From NCBI GenBank assembly GCA_011390535.1, contig JAABSF010000120.1, forward strand, positions 1-7,454: a DNA stretch of 7,454 bases. Direction: 5' to 3'. Position 1 is the stretch's first letter; every line of letters begins with the position of its first letter. Shown one piece after another: positions 5,559 to 7,454 of the stretch. The translations under genes and the position numbers were made by a program. The notes beneath the pieces were generated by a model. The model saw only the letters and a program-made list of their open reading frames with translations, did no database searches and was not told where the DNA came from. The DNA is from Deltaproteobacteria bacterium. Its GTDB lineage: Bacteria > Myxococcota_A > Polyangia > HGW-17 > SLPX01.

Positions 5559-7454
5559 ATGGCAAAGGAGATTGGAAAAGTTGCCGTTTTGGGTTCCGGA
5601 GTAATGGGCGGTGGCATAGCAGCTCATCTGGCTAACGCCGGGGTTGAATGCTATCTGCTCGACCTGGATGGGCCGACAGCGGCTGGATTTGGTTTAATTG
5701 ATAAACTGACTGATGAGGAAAAAGCAAAGGGGATTACTGAAAAGAGCCCTGAGTTCAGGAACCGCCTCGCACAGGGAGGTTTGGATTTGGCTCTAAAAGC
5801 CAGACCTGCTGCCTTTTTCCACAAAAGTTTGGCTAAAAAGGTAACTGTGGGTAATTACGAAGATCACAGCGCCTGGATGGGGGAAGTGGACTGGATCATC
5901 GAGGTGGTGGCCGAGCGAATGGATATCAAGAAGAAGGTTTATGAAAACGTTGAAAAACACAGAAAAGCCGGGACCATAGTATCATCCAACACCTCGGGTC
6001 TTTTATTAAGAGATCTCATTGAAGGGCGGTCTGATGATTTCAAGAAGTGTTTTTTAATCACTCACTTCTTTAACCCCGTCCGTTACATGAGGTTGCTGGA
6101 GCTGGTGACGGGTCCCGAGACGGATCCTGAGATTACAAGTCTGATAGCTGACTTTTGCTCCAACAGGCTGGGCAAGGGTATTGTTTACGCAAAAGATACC
6201 CCTAACTTTGTCGCCAATAGAATTGGTGTGCATGCCATGATGGCGTTACTGAAGGATGTAGAGAGCAAGAAATTGTCCGTGGAGTTCGTTGACAGTGTTC
6301 TGGCCAAGCCGATAGGGAGGCCCATGGGTCCATTCAGGCTCACTGATTTGGTGGGGTTGGACACCATGGTGCACGTTGCCGACAACACTTATGAATATTG
6401 CAAGGATGATGAAGATCGCGAGCTTTTCAAAAGCCCGGATTTTGTCAGGACAATGGTCGAAAAGAAGATGCTTGGTAACAAAACCAAGGGCGGTTTCTGG
6501 AAGGTGGAAAAGAAAGAGGGCAAGAAAGCGATATTGGCGCTGGACTTGGAGACCTTGGAGTATCGGCCGAAAGAGAAGGTCAGAGCTGAATCCATTGGAG
6601 AGGTTCGCAGTATGGAGAGCGTAACCGAGCGGATTCAATACCTATTTGAAGAGGCGGAGGATGAGGCGGGAGAGCTGGTGTGGGATTCGCTTTCGGCCTC
6701 TATGGTATACGCTGCGAATCGTGTCCCCGAGATCGCAGATGACATCGTAAACGTAGACAACGCTCTCAAGTGGGGGTTTAACTGGAAACTAGGACCTTTT
6801 GAGTTGTGGGATGCCATCGGCGTAGAAGAAGTTATTGATCGGTTGGAAGAGGATGATCGCCCGGTGCCTGAGCTGGCTAAAAAGGTAATGGAAAAAGGTA
6901 ACGGCTCCTTTTACGGGTTCGCTGATGGTCAAAAGACTTATTTCGACGTTAAGACCGAGAGTCATAAGCCTGTTCCTCGTGATGAAGGCGTGATTGTGCT
7001 GGAGGATGTGAAAAAGCAGAATCGCGTAGTCAAAAAGAACCCCTCAGCATCACTTCTGGATATCGGCGATGGTGTGTTTTGTGTCGAGTTCCACACCAAG
7101 ATGAACTCGATCGACGACGGCATAATAGAGATGCTTCATGAGGGCGTGGACGAAGCCGAGAACAACGGTAAGGCTCTCGTAATTCATAATGAAGGCGAGC
7201 ATTTCAGCGCAGGTGCCAATATTTTTATGGTCGCCATGCTGGCCCAGCAGAAGGCGTTTGATAAAGTAGAGGAAGTGGTAAGCATGTTCCAGGGTGTGAA
7301 CATGAGGCTGAAGTATTCTTCTATTCCGGTCGTTGCTGCTCCTTTCAATTATACTTTTGGAGGAGGCTGCGAGGTGTCCATGTCCTCGGACGCCATCTGT
7401 GGACATGCTGAGCTCTACATTGGTCTGGTGGAAGTCGGTGTGGGGCTGATCCCC
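5559..7454 (+). CDS. fadN: FadN-type 3-hydroxyacyl-CoA dehydrogenase / enoyl-CoA hydratase (3' end cut by window)
   Basis: 632 codons are open to the window edge; relatives are near 790 aa, so about 160 residues are missing. The order is dehydrogenase first, hydratase second, as in Bacillus FadN and opposite to E. coli FadB. The NAD-binding Rossmann motif GSGVMGGG is at 12-19 with D35 for the ribose. Catalytic dehydrogenase residues are visible as SSNTS (142-146), H169 in HFFNP, E181 twelve residues later, and N220 in PNFVANR. A second dehydrogenase C-terminal domain follows (about 380-460, with KWGFNWKLGPFELWDAIG). The crotonase-like domain begins near 510, with FSAGAN forming the oxyanion hole; both catalytic glutamates are present, E605 in GGGCE and E625 in GLVEVGVG. 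It should oxidise 3-hydroxyacyl-CoA and probably hydrate enoyl-CoA in cytosolic beta-oxidation. Thiolase and acyl-CoA dehydrogenase genes commonly follow, but none is visible. Confidence 0.92.
   Translation, partial: MAKEIGKVAVLGSGVMGGGIAAHLANAGVECYLLDLDGPTAAGFGLIDKLTDEEKAKGITEKSPEFRNRLAQGGLDLALKARPAAFFHKSLAKKVTVGNYEDHSAWMGEVDWIIEVVAERMDIKKKVYENVEKHRKAGTIVSSNTSGLLLRDLIEGRSDDFKKCFLITHFFNPVRYMRLLELVTGPETDPEITSLIADFCSNRLGKGIVYAKDTPNFVANRIGVHAMMALLKDVESKKLSVEFVDSVLAKPIGRPMGPFRLTDLVGLDTMVHVADNTYEYCKDDEDRELFKSPDFVRTMVEKKMLGNKTKGGFWKVEKKEGKKAILALDLETLEYRPKEKVRAESIGEVRSMESVTERIQYLFEEAEDEAGELVWDSLSASMVYAANRVPEIADDIVNVDNALKWGFNWKLGPFELWDAIGVEEVIDRLEEDDRPVPELAKKVMEKGNGSFYGFADGQKTYFDVKTESHKPVPRDEGVIVLEDVKKQNRVVKKNPSASLLDIGDGVFCVEFHTKMNSIDDGIIEMLHEGVDEAENNGKALVIHNEGEHFSAGANIFMVAMLAQQKAFDKVEEVVSMFQGVNMRLKYSSIPVVAAPFNYTFGGGCEVSMSSDAICGHAELYIGLVEVGVGLIP

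Overview
The window comes from the chromosome of a Gram-negative-type bacterium, most plausibly a member of the Myxococcota or a related former 'Deltaproteobacteria' lineage. Three things suggest this. First, there is a lipoprotein with an acidic Asp/Gly/Glu linker ending in a Gly-Cys-Gly-Cys motif, a membrane segment and a basic tail, which resembles the MYXO-CTERM sorting signal. Second, there is a long-chain fatty-acid beta-oxidation gene next to a TetR regulator. Third, GC content looks moderate and short tandem repeats are abundant. The assignment is inferred from protein style, not from a marker gene. No rRNA, tRNA, insertion sequence, integrase or CRISPR array was seen.

Layout: bases 1-42 are a 7-bp tandem repeat that runs off the left edge, followed by about 290 bp without a convincing gene. 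An MFS transporter gene (334-1722, +) follows; its central cytoplasmic loop carries an in-frame array of eight 9-bp repeats. A CapA-type (PGA_cap) membrane-anchored protein (1733-2971, -) converges on it with only 10 bp between the stop codons. The divergent region 2972-3321 holds a 20-bp x 4 tandem array. It leads into a secreted SpoIID/LytB-domain lipoprotein (3322-4443, +). A third non-coding array (10-bp units, 4481-4530) precedes a TetR/AcrR regulator (4730-5425, +). Then comes a FadN-type bifunctional 3-hydroxyacyl-CoA dehydrogenase/enoyl-CoA hydratase (5559 to the right edge, +), which is cut by the window end.

Functional reading: the right half looks like the start of a fatty-acid degradation locus, with the TetR protein as candidate regulator of fadN and perhaps of downstream thiolase and acyl-CoA dehydrogenase genes outside the window. 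The middle holds two envelope proteins: the CapA-like protein and the SpoIID/LytB-like putative peptidoglycan-acting lipoprotein. They are transcribed divergently from the same repeat-containing region, but no functional link is shown. The MFS gene has drug/H+ antiporter-like motifs and no identifiable substrate. I do not see an obviously new multi-gene system. The most unusual items are the doubly anchored SpoIID-like lipoprotein, the minisatellite inside the transporter, and four unrelated tandem arrays within 7.5 kb.
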